Counted from the first letter of the stretch, positions 53,363-62,971 are shown. The stretch: DNA of 64,000 nt from Corynebacterium mustelae (GCF_001020985.1 NZ_CP011542.1:1612001-1676000), one strand, 5' to 3'. The notes: generated by a model from the sequence alone, not told the origin. Numbers and translations: made by a program.

Positions 53363-54886
53363 ATGAGTGACCAACGATACGTAGCTGCAATCGACCAAGG
53401 CACCACATCCACCCGGTGTGTTGTTTTTGATGAAGAAGCCAACATGGTTGGTGTTGGGCAATTCGAGCATCGGCAAATCTTTCCGCAAAAAGGATGGGTG
53501 GAGCACGACCCGCTAGAAATATGGGACAACACTCGACGTGCGGTTGCGGCGGCGCTTGCCGAAGCGAATGTACCTCGGGAAGATATAGCGGCAGTTGGCA
53601 TAACCAATCAACGGGAAACCACCGTCGTCTGGAATAAGCACACGGGCTTACCTGTCTACAACGCAATTGTCTGGCAAGATACACGAACCAGCGTGCTATG
53701 TGAAGAACTGGCTGGAGACCACGGAGCCGATCGATGGCGAGATATCACAGGTTTACGGCTAAATTCCTACCCAGCTGGTCCAAAAATTCGATGGATCTTA
53801 GACAACGTTGCTGGTGCTCGTGAACAAGCGGAGAACGGTGATCTATTATTCGGAACGATTGATACCTGGTTGCTTTGGAACCTAACCGGTGGGCCCGAAG
53901 GCGACAATGGAGTAGAGGCTGTTCACGCAACCGACGTAACGAATGCTTCTCGGACTCTCATGATGGATTTATCAACTCTGCAATGGGATGAGTCGATCTG
54001 TTCAGAAATGAAAATTCCATTGGCAATGTTGCCAGAGATCAAACCTAGCGTCACGACTTTTGGTCATGTACGTGGCCGAGGAACCTTGGCAGGGGTAGCA
54101 ATTTCCGGAATTCTGGGCGATCAGCAGTCGGCAATGTTCGGGCAAGCATGCTTTGAACCTGGCGATGCAAAGAACACTTATGGAACTGGGTTATTCTTGT
54201 TACTCAACACCGGGCAATCACCCAAAAAGAGCGAACACGGACTTATCACGACCGTGTGCTATCAGATTGAGGGGAAACAGCCGGTTTACGCGCTTGAGGG
54301 GTCGGTTGCCATGGGTGGGGCTCTTGTTCAGTGGTTGCGGGACAATTTGGGCATTATAGGTAGCGCGAAGGAAATTGAGGAATTCGCCGCCCAAGTGTCG
54401 GATAATGGCGGTGTCTACATCGTTCCTGCTTTTTCTGGGCTATTTGCGCCCCGGTGGCGACCAGATGCTCGTGGCGTGATTGTTGGTCTAACACGTTTTG
54501 CTAATAAGCACCATTTAGCTCGCGCAGTGATTGAAGCAACCGCTTATCAAACACGTGAAGTAGTTGATGCCATGGTTGCGGATTCCGGAGTTGAAATTTC
54601 CCAGCTCAAAGTAGATGGCGGAATGGTCCGAAACGAACTGCTGATGCAATTCCAATCTGACATTTTGCGGATGGAAGTCATTCGGCCACGAATTATTGAA
54701 ACTACTGCACTAGGTGCTGCTTTCGCAGCTGGCCTTGGTGTTGGTTTTTTTGAGAATTTAGATCAGCTTAAACAACAATGCTCAGTAGGTAAATCCTGGA
54801 ACCCGGCAATGCCTGATTCTGCTGCGGAACAGCTATTTCGCGATTGGAATAAGGCAGTGGAACGAACCTTTGATTGGGAAGAATAA
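53363..54886 (+). CDS. glpK: Glycerol kinase
   Basis: A 507-residue FGGY kinase phosphorylating glycerol to glycerol 3-phosphate, the substrate of GlpD. N-terminal [17 protein letters not shown], central [17 protein letters not shown] segment and [20 protein letters not shown], and ATP site [19 protein letters not shown] are intact. It directly abuts glpD. No glycerol facilitator gene is in the operon. Some relatives lack glpK altogether. Confidence 0.96.
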   Translation: MSDQRYVAAIDQGTTSTRCVVFDEEANMVGVGQFEHRQIFPQKGWVEHDPLEIWDNTRRAVAAALAEANVPREDIAAVGITNQRETTVVWNKHTGLPVYNAIVWQDTRTSVLCEELAGDHGADRWRDITGLRLNSYPAGPKIRWILDNVAGAREQAENGDLLFGTIDTWLLWNLTGGPEGDNGVEAVHATDVTNASRTLMMDLSTLQWDESICSEMKIPLAMLPEIKPSVTTFGHVRGRGTLAGVAISGILGDQQSAMFGQACFEPGDAKNTYGTGLFLLLNTGQSPKKSEHGLITTVCYQIEGKQPVYALEGSVAMGGALVQWLRDNLGIIGSAKEIEEFAAQVSDNGGVYIVPAFSGLFAPRWRPDARGVIVGLTRFANKHHLARAVIEATAYQTREVVDAMVADSGVEISQLKVDGGMVRNELLMQFQSDILRMEVIRPRIIETTALGAAFAAGLGVGFFENLDQLKQQCSVGKSWNPAMPDSAAEQLFRDWNKAVERTFDWEE

Positions 54887-54889
54887 TGT

Positions 54890-54920
54890 AAAAAGGGCCA
54901 AGGAAACCTTGGCCCTTTTT
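54890..54920 (+). terminator. Terminator of glpDK
   Basis: A perfect 14-bp stem, AAAAAGGGCCAAGG (54890-54903) with CCTTGGCCCTTTTT (54907-54920), loop AAA; symmetric A and T tracts allow it to work in both directions. Confidence 0.93.
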
Positions 54921-54940
54921 ACAATTGGTCGGACTGACAG
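54921..54940 (+). repeat. Left copy of the 20-bp direct repeat flanking the IS
   Basis: ACAATTGGTCGGACTGACAG, identical to 56353-56372. It carries the last 12 bases of the tRNA-Pro 3' end plus CCA, so it is an orphan duplicate of the tRNA end. Confidence 0.9.
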
Positions 54941-56352
54941 TGTGTGGAGTCATGACATAGTTGACATTTCTGTTCTGGGGTTTTCTGAATGATAGTTGAC
55001 AGGTCAGTCGCGACATCGTTGACAGTTGTGGTGTGGCCGAAAAACTATTGGCACTTGACACATCAGTCGCGACATCGTTGACACATGAATAGTCCTCATC
55101 GAAACCTTGCAATCGTTCGATATGTTGTTGATCAAGGGCACACTGTTGCCGAAGCTGCCCAACATTTCAAAGTGTCACGTCAATGGGTTTACACCATCCT
55201 GCATCGGTTTGAAGCAGGTGGAGAAGCTGCGGTGCAACCTCGATCGAAAAAGCCTTGTGTAAACCCACGGGCAGTGACCGACTCAGTGCGCCACGAGATC
55301 ATCACAATCCGCATAAACCTCACCAAAGCAGGATTTGACGCGGGCCCAGATACCATTGCCTCGCATCTTCGTCGTCAAGGAATGCACGTTCTGTCAACAT
55401 CAACGATCCGTCGTATCATAACCGCAGCTGGACTGGTGAAACCACAACCGCAAAAACGCCCGAAATCCTCCTATGTGCGGTTCGAAGCCGCACTACCGAA
55501 CGAATGTTGGCAAGCAGATGTGACCTACTGCTACCTTGCAAACGGGCAACGGGTCGAAATTCTTGATTTCCTCGACGATCACTCCCGCTACCTGCTTTTT
55601 ATCAAAGCATATCCAATATGTACTGGTGTGGATGTTGTTGACGCTATGCAACAGCTGATCAGCACCTACGGAACGCCACAATCAACCTTGACTGATAACG
55701 GCATGATTTTTACCGCCCGATTCGCAGGCATGCGTGGTGGACGCAACGGGTTTGAGGTTTTCCTTAACAAACACCATATCCAGCAGAAAAACGGTCGTCC
55801 TGGGCACCCACAGACCCAAGGAAAAATCGAAAGGTTTCACCAAACGCTGAAAAAATGGCTCAAAGCCCAACCAACCGCGCGGACAATAACACAACTACAA
55901 CACCAACTCGATGCATTCGCCAAGTACTACAACACCCAACGACCACACCGAGCGTTGGCCAAAAGAACCCCTTATGAGGCGTATACACACCTTCCCAAAG
56001 CCTCACCGCTGACCCGTACCGATAACGAATGGCGCACCCGGAAAGACAAAGTAGACAAGGCAGGACGTGTCACACTCCGATACGCTGGACGGCTGTACCA
56101 CCTAGGAATTGGACGCCCATACAGTGGGCAAAAAGTCACCATGGTCATAGTAGATAAACACATCACCACCGCGCTTACCGCCACCGGCGAAATCCTCACC
56201 GAACACGTCATCGACGAAACCCGCGACTACCAAAAACCCATCTGGAAAAACACACAAAAATAACCGGTGATCGGTGTTCATATTCCAGAACACAGACCAC
56301 CGGTTATGTCCACCATGTCGCGACTGATATGTCAACTATGTCCCGACTGATG
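54941..56352 (+). mobile_element. Intact IS481-type insertion sequence (about 1.4 kb)
   Basis: A 1,412-base element between two identical 20-bp repeats. Near its ends are inverted repeats AGTCATGACATAGTTGACAT (54948-54967) and the reverse complement of 56329-56348, identical at 18 of 20 positions. A 29-base motif with core CAGTCGCGACAT occurs twice in direct orientation on the left (54996-55024, 55055-55083) and once inverted on the right (56307-56335), probably subterminal transposase sites. It carries one intact transposase. A 20-base target duplication would be longer than usual for IS481. Confidence 0.8.
55085..56263 (+). CDS. IS481-family transposase
   Basis: A 392-residue single-frame transposase. 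An N-terminal helix-turn-helix (TVAEAAQHFKVSRQWVYTIL, 20-39) and a second DNA-binding region are followed by the integrase core with Asp145 (CWQADVTYC), Asp204 (TLTDNGMIF) and Glu249 (QTQGKIERFHQTL). The gap between the second Asp and Glu is 44 residues, longer than the DD35E norm because of an insertion around 214-228. No frameshift or stop was seen, so it may be active. The ATG follows the second left subterminal repeat by one base. Confidence 0.88.
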   Translation: MNSPHRNLAIVRYVVDQGHTVAEAAQHFKVSRQWVYTILHRFEAGGEAAVQPRSKKPCVNPRAVTDSVRHEIITIRINLTKAGFDAGPDTIASHLRRQGMHVLSTSTIRRIITAAGLVKPQPQKRPKSSYVRFEAALPNECWQADVTYCYLANGQRVEILDFLDDHSRYLLFIKAYPICTGVDVVDAMQQLISTYGTPQSTLTDNGMIFTARFAGMRGGRNGFEVFLNKHHIQQKNGRPGHPQTQGKIERFHQTLKKWLKAQPTARTITQLQHQLDAFAKYYNTQRPHRALAKRTPYEAYTHLPKASPLTRTDNEWRTRKDKVDKAGRVTLRYAGRLYHLGIGRPYSGQKVTMVIVDKHITTALTATGEILTEHVIDETRDYQKPIWKNTQK

Positions 56353-56372
56353 ACAATTGGTCGGACTGACAG
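56353..56372 (+). repeat. Right copy of the 20-bp direct repeat (overlaps tRNA-Pro 3' end)
   Basis: ACAATTGGTCGGACTGACAG, identical to 54921-54940. It leaves the tRNA intact, including an encoded CCA. Confidence 0.9.
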
Positions 56373-56434
56373 GATTTGAACCTGCGACCCCTTAACCCCC
56401 AGTCAAGTGCGCTACCAAACTGCGCCACAGTCCG
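56358..56434 (-). tRNA. tRNA-Pro (anticodon GGG), CCA encoded
   Basis: On the minus strand a 77-base cloverleaf: acceptor CGGACTG with CAGTCCG, discriminator A and encoded CCA; D-arm GGCGCAGTTTGGTAGCGC; anticodon arm CTTGA-CTGGGGG-TTAAG, anticodon GGG; T-arm with GGTTCAAATCC. All stems pair, with one G-T in the anticodon stem. Its 3' end abuts the IS insertion. Confidence 0.95.
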
Positions 56435-56511
56435 ATTGCTGCTTAAGAAAGTAGCTCCCACAGATTACAGCATTGTTATCCCAAAGCGCCAATTCTGCCT
56501 ATGAGCTGGTA

Positions 56512-56910
56512 TTAACCTGTTACAATGCCTGATTCATAAACCCAACGTTTCTCCCAGCGCGAGAAATGAGATTTTTCGGTAAGAGTGTTTTTGACGCCAG
56601 CGCATTCGTAGTAGGCCATAAACGTTACGGATCCAACTGCATCAAAGGGGCCACCGCCACTTGTGTGGGTGATGGACAGTCCATTCCAGGTTAGATCTCG
56701 ATCGAATTCCAGAGTCGTTGGAGCGGTTGAGGGATGCCAAGAATAAAGCAAGTAGTCAGCGTTGAGAAGCACAAAAGCGCTATAGCGGGAACGCATGAGA
56801 GCTTCAGCGGTAGGGGCGGAACGCATTTTGCGATGCAGCAAGAAGCAGCAATCGCCATAGCATAGCCCGGATTGACATGGGCAGGCATCAGATAGTGGGA
56901 AATCACTCAC
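56512..56910 (-). CDS. YchJ-family (UPF0225) protein with SEC-C-like zinc motif
   Basis: A 132-residue protein. The N-terminus ACPCQSGLCYGDCC is a SEC-C-like zinc site, followed by the conserved APTAEALMRSRYSAFVLLNADYLLYSW block and an NTF2-like domain. YchJ proteins have no proven function. Its start overlaps the hydrolase stop by 4 bases, so the two are cotranscribed, the hydrolase first. Confidence 0.92.
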   Translation of the reverse strand: MSDFPLSDACPCQSGLCYGDCCFLLHRKMRSAPTAEALMRSRYSAFVLLNADYLLYSWHPSTAPTTLEFDRDLTWNGLSITHTSGGGPFDAVGSVTFMAYYECAGVKNTLTEKSHFSRWEKRWVYESGIVTG

Positions 56911-58091
56911 TGAAAAGTATCCTCAATAACCACCGAATCACTAAGAAACGTAGATATTTCACAGGGCTGGGCGGCAGAAAATAAAACTTTGCGTTCGTCT
57001 TCGGTGAGGCTATCACCAGTAATTTTTATTGATCGTTTAAGGTGAAGCGTCCCGAGGGTTGACGCAATTGGAGATATTGTGACCTCAATGTTTGTCAATG
57101 GTTTCATTCGGGCGGACTGCGCGGCTGTTTGGATCGCTTGTTTAGTTGAAGAAGCAAGCGCAGCAATCAATAACGAAGTTGGGGTCACGCCAAGATTCTT
57201 TCCACCATCGGCTTTATCTTTGTCTGTGGCAATCGGCTGTGCGCCGACGTGAACCAGGCCAGAGAATTTTCCAGCCTTTGTGGAATGAGCTACAACGGTA
57301 TTGGCAGGGATAAAAGGCGAATCCGAAGATTGTGGAACAATATGTTGTTCCACCCAGTTGCGGATGATGCGGGCAGCGAGTTGGGCGGCTCCGGTCTTGG
57401 TACACAGATGGTCAACTTTATGTAGTGACACCAGAGATTTGGGATATCTTGTTTTCAGAAAGATATTTTGTGCGTTATCGATGCCAACGGTTTGGTCGGT
57501 AGGCGAGTGCATGATAAGCAATGGCTTACGAAGCGTGGGTAGGTACGCTTCTGGATTGGTTTCGGCCAGATCTTCCAGGAACTCCCGGGAAATAGTGATG
57601 TCCCGACCACCCAACGTGAGTGTAACCGCACCTGTCTCATCTACCTCACTGATACGATCAGCAAAGTGGAGAACCGCATGCGCTGGATCGAAAGGAGCAC
57701 CGATAGTGGCCACAGCTTTGAGATTGGGAATCATTGTTGCGGCTTTTAGTGCTGCGGCGCCGCCCAATGAATGTCCAATCAACAATTGAGGTGCAGAATA
57801 GTTTTCGGAAAGCCACTGATTAGCCGCGATAATGTCGTTTACGTTTTCAGAGAAACTGGTTTTATGAAAATCACCTTCAGACTGACCTAATCCTGGAAAA
57901 TCAAAACGTAAGCATGCAATTCCGGTTTCCGCGAGGGTTTTGGATACCCGAGCAGCAGCTGGCGTAAACCGAGAGCCGGTAAAACAATGAGCAAACATTG
58001 CATACGTAAATGGTGGGGTATCCGGCATGTCGAGTGTCCCAGCCATCATGTAACCATTGGAACTTGGTAATTTAACGCTAATGGAATGCAC
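56907..58091 (-). CDS. Alpha/beta hydrolase fused to an OsmC-like domain
   Basis: A 394-residue fusion. Residues ~1-250 are a serine hydrolase with nucleophile elbow GHSLGG, an acid residue near HSPTDQTV and His in VDHLC. Residues ~255-394 are OsmC/Ohr-like (GLVHVGAQPIATDKDKADGG, PTSLLIAALASSTKQAI, ending AQPCEISTFL with the domain's peroxidatic-type Cys). OsmC proteins reduce organic peroxides, so a link to lipid or peroxide stress is plausible but unproven. GTG 58091 is chosen because GGGAG lies 6-7 bases upstream; a longer frame exists without support. Confidence 0.88.
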   Translation of the reverse strand: MHSISVKLPSSNGYMMAGTLDMPDTPPFTYAMFAHCFTGSRFTPAAARVSKTLAETGIACLRFDFPGLGQSEGDFHKTSFSENVNDIIAANQWLSENYSAPQLLIGHSLGGAAALKAATMIPNLKAVATIGAPFDPAHAVLHFADRISEVDETGAVTLTLGGRDITISREFLEDLAETNPEAYLPTLRKPLLIMHSPTDQTVGIDNAQNIFLKTRYPKSLVSLHKVDHLCTKTGAAQLAARIIRNWVEQHIVPQSSDSPFIPANTVVAHSTKAGKFSGLVHVGAQPIATDKDKADGGKNLGVTPTSLLIAALASSTKQAIQTAAQSARMKPLTNIEVTISPIASTLGTLHLKRSIKITGDSLTEDERKVLFSAAQPCEISTFLSDSVVIEDTFQ

Positions 58092-58398
58092 AAAGGTCTC
58101 CCTGTGGATCAACCGATCTAACTTTATGGTGGCACTATTAAACCAGCTGTACACAAGCCAGGAAACAGTGCAAAATATCATTCCTTAAAATATTAAGGCA
58201 CTCAGCTGGAAACCACCGCACGCGATCGATGTCATATTCGTTAATGCGGGCGCGAAATGAAATCTAAGTCACGTCATGGGCTATCAGGTGATTGATTTTG
58301 AAAAGAATTGTAAACCAGCTAGGGGAATGCACACTGAACCTGTAGCGTTAAGATTTAAAAGGCTAGATTAAAACTCACAAACAACAACGGAGGCTCAG

Positions 58399-60690
58399 GT
58401 GGCTGGTTTCGATTGGTTTTGGAAAGCGATGGGCGGCAAACAAGGGCGAAATCAAAAGCGTAGCCTAGCTATCGTCGACCAAGCAGAAACGAAGAAACTT
58501 GAGCTTGCAGCGTTGACTGATTCCGAACTCGTTAATCGTGCGGTTGCGGCGACAAAAAATGGAACCCTGGACGACCCTGCTGAGTTTCTCGCCGTTTTGG
58601 CGATTGCTTCTGAACGCACCTTAGGACTAACACCTTTTCCAGTGCAATCCCAGGCAGTGCTGCGGCTTTTGGAAGGCGATGTTATTCAAATGGCGACTGG
58701 GGAAGGCAAGACTCTTGTAGGCGCTATGGCTAGCACTGGCTTTGGTCTAATGGGCAAGCGGGTTCACACGATTACGGTTAACGATTACTTGGCTGAACGA
58801 GATGCGGATTGGATGGGGCCGCTGGTTCGGTACTTTGGCCTTACTATTGCAGCGATCACAGAGGACATGTCGAGTGTCGAACGTCGAAAAGCATATGCTG
58901 CCAATATCGTCTATGCGCCAGTTAACGAACTGGGATTTGACGTTTTGCGTGATCAATTGATAACTGAACGGGCACAGGCGGTTCAACATGGTGCGGACGT
59001 CGCAATAGTGGATGAAGCCGATTCTGTTTTAGTAGATGAGGCATTAGTGCCGTTGGTGTTAGCCGGAAATGAGCCTGGACATGCCCCTGGGGGGAGGATA
59101 ACCGAGATCGTGCGGAGACTGCGCGAGGCCGAGGACTATACCGTTGACGATGATCGGCGTAATGTATTCCTCACTGAGTCTGGTGCTCAAAAACTTGAAT
59201 CCGCACTCGGGATTGAATCGCTTTACGACGACGAAAACGTCGGGAGTACACTTGTGCAGGTTAACTTAGCGCTCCATGCACAAGCATTACTCATACGCGA
59301 TGTTCACTATATCGTTCGGGATGGAAAAGTAGCTCTCATAGATGCATCAAAAGGTCGAGTTGCTGATTTGCAGCGGTGGCCCGATGGCGTTCAAGCCGCT
59401 GTGGAAGCAAAGGAAGGCTTGGCGGTTACCGAGGGAGGTCGGATTCTCGACACAATCACGTTACAAGCGCTCATGCGACGGTACCCGATGGTTTGTGGCA
59501 TGACAGGCACTGCGGTTGAAGCAACCGATCAGCTGCGTAGCTTTTATGATCTTCGAGTAAGCGTGATTGAACGAAATAAACCATTGGCGCGATTCGACGA
59601 GCAAGATCGGGTGTATGCGACTATTGCGGAAAAAAATTCTGCAATTGTGGATGAGATTCGACGGATTCATTCAACAGGCCAACCCGTGCTTGTCGGTACC
59701 CAAGACGTAGCGGAATCCGAGGCTTTAGCCGACGCTCTTCGGGAATTCGATATTGAAGTTAATGTGCTAAACGCAAAAAACGATGCTGAAGAGGCTCGAA
59801 TCATTGCAGAAGCTGGAGACGTTGGTCGAGTTACAGTTTCCACACAAATGGCCGGTCGCGGCACGGACATCAAGTTAGGTGGTGCGGACGAAAAAGACCA
59901 CAGCAAGGTAGTTTCCCTCGGCGGATTGGCCGTAATAGGAACTGCACGGCATCGAACGGCGCGCCTCGACAACCAACTGCGAGGTCGGGCGGGACGGCAA
60001 GGCGATCCAGGCTTTTCGCTATTTTTCGTATCGCTGGAAGACGATATGGTGGCTGTAGGTGGCGCTGGCGAAAATGTATCAGTTCGTCCAGAATCAGATG
60101 GAAGTATCGAATCCAAACGGGTACGGGATTGGATTGAACATTGCCAACGCGTGACAGAAGGGCAATTGCTTGAAATCCATTCTCAGACGTGGAAATACAA
60201 TAAATTACTGGCAGATCAGCGGGATATTATTGATGAGCGTCGGGCAATATTGCTTGATACCGATCAGGCATGGAAAGAAATTCACGCCAGGTCCGATAAA
60301 GCCAAGGAGCTTTCCCAAACTCTAGATCTCGAAGTTTTAATCAAGGCTTCTCGTGAAATTATGTTGTATCACTTAGATCACGGGTGGAGCAGCCACTTGG
60401 CCCATATGGATGACGTGCGTGAATCAATCCATTTGCGGGCAATCGCCAGGGAGACACCAATAGATGAATTCCACCGTATTGCAGTTCGCGAGTTTAAAAA
60501 TTTGGCACAAAAAGCAGTCGATGATGCTGTCCAGACCTTTGATTCTATTGTTATCGACTCGAATGGTGCACACCTAGCGGATCAAGGACTCGCACGACCG
60601 TCTGCAACTTGGACGTATATGGTTTCTGATAATCCATTGGCTGGGTCGGGCAACTCGGTTATTCAGGGAATCGGAAGCATTTTTCGGTAG
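58399..60690 (+). CDS. secA2: Accessory preprotein translocase ATPase SecA2
   Basis: A 763-residue DEAD-like motor. Walker A is MATGEGKTLVGAM (about 99-111), Walker B-like VDEADSVLVDEA, motif VCGMTGTAVEA, and nucleotide-binding domain 2 has MAGRGTDIKLGG and QLRGRAGRQGDPG. It lacks the C-terminal linker and zinc-binding tail of SecA1 and is shorter, as is usual for SecA2, which exports a small protein set. It precedes odhI, ftsR and the DUF151 gene as in Rv1821-Rv1830. GTG start with GGAGG upstream. Confidence 0.95.
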   Translation: MAGFDWFWKAMGGKQGRNQKRSLAIVDQAETKKLELAALTDSELVNRAVAATKNGTLDDPAEFLAVLAIASERTLGLTPFPVQSQAVLRLLEGDVIQMATGEGKTLVGAMASTGFGLMGKRVHTITVNDYLAERDADWMGPLVRYFGLTIAAITEDMSSVERRKAYAANIVYAPVNELGFDVLRDQLITERAQAVQHGADVAIVDEADSVLVDEALVPLVLAGNEPGHAPGGRITEIVRRLREAEDYTVDDDRRNVFLTESGAQKLESALGIESLYDDENVGSTLVQVNLALHAQALLIRDVHYIVRDGKVALIDASKGRVADLQRWPDGVQAAVEAKEGLAVTEGGRILDTITLQALMRRYPMVCGMTGTAVEATDQLRSFYDLRVSVIERNKPLARFDEQDRVYATIAEKNSAIVDEIRRIHSTGQPVLVGTQDVAESEALADALREFDIEVNVLNAKNDAEEARIIAEAGDVGRVTVSTQMAGRGTDIKLGGADEKDHSKVVSLGGLAVIGTARHRTARLDNQLRGRAGRQGDPGFSLFFVSLEDDMVAVGGAGENVSVRPESDGSIESKRVRDWIEHCQRVTEGQLLEIHSQTWKYNKLLADQRDIIDERRAILLDTDQAWKEIHARSDKAKELSQTLDLEVLIKASREIMLYHLDHGWSSHLAHMDDVRESIHLRAIARETPIDEFHRIAVREFKNLAQKAVDDAVQTFDSIVIDSNGAHLADQGLARPSATWTYMVSDNPLAGSGNSVIQGIGSIFR

Positions 60691-60928
60691 AATTAGCCTT
60701 TGTCTTTTCACGCTGTGAAAAATAGGCAAATTACAGGATTGTAATTTACCTGGCCTTGGTCAAATCAAGTCTGTGGGCTGGATATTTAGTGGAAACACGC
60801 CTTTGGCGCAACAAACCGCTATCATGAAAGCATTGGCTGAAACATGGGGGCAGTTGCTCGTTACGATGTTTCAGTGACCACATTAGCGGCTATTGCAAGC
60901 CAGATCTTCTTACATGGAGGGTTTCACG
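60691..60928 (+). other. secA2-odhI intergenic region with hairpins
   Basis: TTTTCAC/GTGAAAA (60705-60721) and AAATTACA/TGTAATTT (60728-60747) are perfect small inverted repeats just after secA2. The first may act as a terminator; the second could be an operator-like dyad. The right half leads to odhI. Confidence 0.45.
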
Positions 60929-61360
60929 ATGAGTGAGAACAACGGTACTCAAGATGTTCAGGTCGAGACGACTTCGGTCTTTCGTGCTGACTTACTGAAA
61001 GAAATGGAAAATGGTGCGGGAGCGAGTTCCAGCACAAGTGCCGATGTTGCTCCTCCTGCTGGGGCTGGAATGCTCATTGTTAAACGCGGTCCCAATGCTG
61101 GCGCACGATTTTTGCTAGACCAAGCGACAACAACCGCTGGTCGGCATCCTGACTCCGACATTTTTCTTGATGACGTTACGGTGTCTCGTCGTCACGCGGA
61201 GTTTCGGTTGACAGATGGTTCTTTTGAAGTCGTTGATGTTGGTTCTTTGAACGGAACTTACGTCAATCGCGAACCTCGGAATTCTGAGATTCTTTCCTCT
61301 GGGGATGAGATCCAAATTGGCAAGTTCCGATTGGTATTTCTCGCGGGATCAACACACTAA
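60929..61360 (+). CDS. odhI: FHA-domain inhibitor of 2-oxoglutarate dehydrogenase (OdhI/GarA)
   Basis: A 143-residue protein. Residues 10-22 hold the phospho-motif VETTSVFRADL, with Thr14 and Thr15 at the sites phosphorylated by PknG and other kinases in C. glutamicum. The FHA domain (~50-140) has the phosphothreonine-binding GRHPDSD, SRRH and NGTYVN. Unphosphorylated OdhI inhibits 2-oxoglutarate dehydrogenase and steers carbon to glutamate, the precursor of arginine made elsewhere in this window. GGAGG lies 8 bases before ATG 60929. Confidence 0.95.
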   Translation: MSENNGTQDVQVETTSVFRADLLKEMENGAGASSSTSADVAPPAGAGMLIVKRGPNAGARFLLDQATTTAGRHPDSDIFLDDVTVSRRHAEFRLTDGSFEVVDVGSLNGTYVNREPRNSEILSSGDEIQIGKFRLVFLAGSTH

Positions 61361-61540
61361 TAACAGCTAAGTGTAAAGCCGTGATCCCTCATTCGATTGC
61401 TTCAGGTCTTAGCAGCAAAAGTCAAGGATAAATTGTTGACAAAAGGTGCTATCCTGGGATCATCAAGTCCCGTCGTTGGCTAATGGCGGGAATTTTAAAA
61501 TGTCAGTCCTTAATACATAAAGAAACGGAAAGCTTTGTCC

Positions 61541-62290
61541 ATGGGCGCCCTATCGCATTCGGCATCACCAATGTCTAGTCGTTCGCAATCGGCAACCAAG
61601 CCAAATAAAACGATGGGTATCGGTGTTGTGCTTAAGCAGCTTCAAGCCGAATTTCCGGATGTCACGCTTTCCAAGATTCGATTCCTGGAATCCGAAGGGC
61701 TCATTTCTCCACAACGTGCGAGCTCTGGTTACCGCAAGTATGTTCAGGCCGATATCGATCGGTTGCGTTACATACTTACTACCCAGCGAGATAACTACTT
61801 GCCACTAAAAGTAATTCGTGAGCAATTAGACGCAATGGACTCCGGCGCGATTACGCCAATCATGAAAACCGTAGACGCACAACCGATGATTAGTCCTGAG
61901 CAATTCCGAAAGCCAGTGGTTACAAGGTTGACAGACACGGATGTAGCGGAACAAGCTCATGTTGACGTGGATTTCGTCGCGGAATTGGCCAGCGTCGGCA
62001 TTATTAAGCCTGATCCTGCTGGTTTTTTTACTGTAGATGACGTCAGAATTGTATCGACGGCAGATGCGTTGGGCGAATTTGGATTTGATGTGCGACACCT
62101 CAAATCTCTAAAAAACACCGCGAGCCGCCAGGCCTCACTTATCTCCCAAGCCGCTACACCGGTTGCCAGGTCCAGGGGTGAGGGAGCGAAAGAGCGCGCC
62201 GAAGAAATGAGCCAACAGATGACCGCTTTGGTTGTTTCCTTGCATGCTTCTTTGGTGAAAAACGAGCTTCATAGTCAGCTGGGTTATTAA
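61541..62290 (+). CDS. ftsR: MerR-family regulator FtsR
   Basis: A 249-residue MerR protein. The winged helix (about 27-90; VTLSKIRFLESEGLISPQRASSGYRKY) is followed by a C-terminal effector region with SLHASLVKNELHSQLGY at the end. Its counterpart in C. glutamicum activates ftsZ and is called FtsR (Rv1828 in M. tuberculosis). ATG 61541 is preferred; TTG 61535 is possible. TTGACA (61437-61442) upstream may be part of its promoter. Confidence 0.92.
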   Translation: MGALSHSASPMSSRSQSATKPNKTMGIGVVLKQLQAEFPDVTLSKIRFLESEGLISPQRASSGYRKYVQADIDRLRYILTTQRDNYLPLKVIREQLDAMDSGAITPIMKTVDAQPMISPEQFRKPVVTRLTDTDVAEQAHVDVDFVAELASVGIIKPDPAGFFTVDDVRIVSTADALGEFGFDVRHLKSLKNTASRQASLISQAATPVARSRGEGAKERAEEMSQQMTALVVSLHASLVKNELHSQLGY

Positions 62291-62314
62291 AGTCGGTAAT
62301 GGAAGTCTAAATTT

Positions 62315-62902
62315 ATGGCGTTTCATGTTGTTGAATACCTTCAAGTCTCGGTTTTCCCGGAGAGTCACAGTTGCTTGGTCTTTCGGTGGAACGAAAAGAA
62401 GCGGATTCTTCCGATATGGATTAGCCCGGTGGATGCCATTGCTCAGCAACGCAGAGAAGCGGAGATACCCCCGCGTCGCCCCCGGTTTGAAGATTTGTTC
62501 CTATCGGTTAGCTCAATGGGGGAAATAGGGTTCAAAGAGCTTCGCATTACGTCCTTCTATGAAGGAGAATTTATTGCAGCGTTAATTACTGAATCCGATT
62601 TTGAAATCGATTGCCGACCAAGTGATGGTATTGCAATCGCGCATTCCCTGGATTTGCCAATTCTGGTTGACGAAGAAGTATTAATGCAGGCTAGCGTCTA
62701 TGTTTCGGAAGCGGACATGCGGCAATGGTTTGGATTGGATTTCGGAGAAGATATAACGGAAACCGGATGGGAAGCATCTGCTTCTGGTGACGCTGCCGCC
62801 GATGCTGATTTTTCGGCATTGATGGAGAGCATGGGGGTGCGCGAGTCGGATCTTCTTGGAAAAAAGAGTGATACCGACACGGAAAAGGACGGGGGATTGT
62901 AA
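62315..62902 (+). CDS. DUF151 bifunctional nuclease family protein
   Basis: A 195-residue protein whose first ~150 residues are the DUF151/bifunctional nuclease domain (LRITSFYEGEFIAALI, DCRPSDGIAIAHSLDLPILV). The tail is acidic. It lies between two MerR genes, matching Rv1829. The biochemical role in actinobacteria is not settled. Confidence 0.92.
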   Translation: MAFHVVEYLQVSVFPESHSCLVFRWNEKKRILPIWISPVDAIAQQRREAEIPPRRPRFEDLFLSVSSMGEIGFKELRITSFYEGEFIAALITESDFEIDCRPSDGIAIAHSLDLPILVDEEVLMQASVYVSEADMRQWFGLDFGEDITETGWEASASGDAAADADFSALMESMGVRESDLLGKKSDTDTEKDGGL

Positions 62903-62971
62903 GGCTTTCAGTTTTGAGGCGAGTGATAATTAGAATTATCGATGTGAATGAAGATGACAGCGGTGCGTTTT

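Noticed and set aside
54948..55083. CRISPR-like repeats at the IS left end
   Set aside because: Only two copies with a 30-base gap, plus an inverted copy at the other end, and no cas genes; they are IS subterminal repeats.
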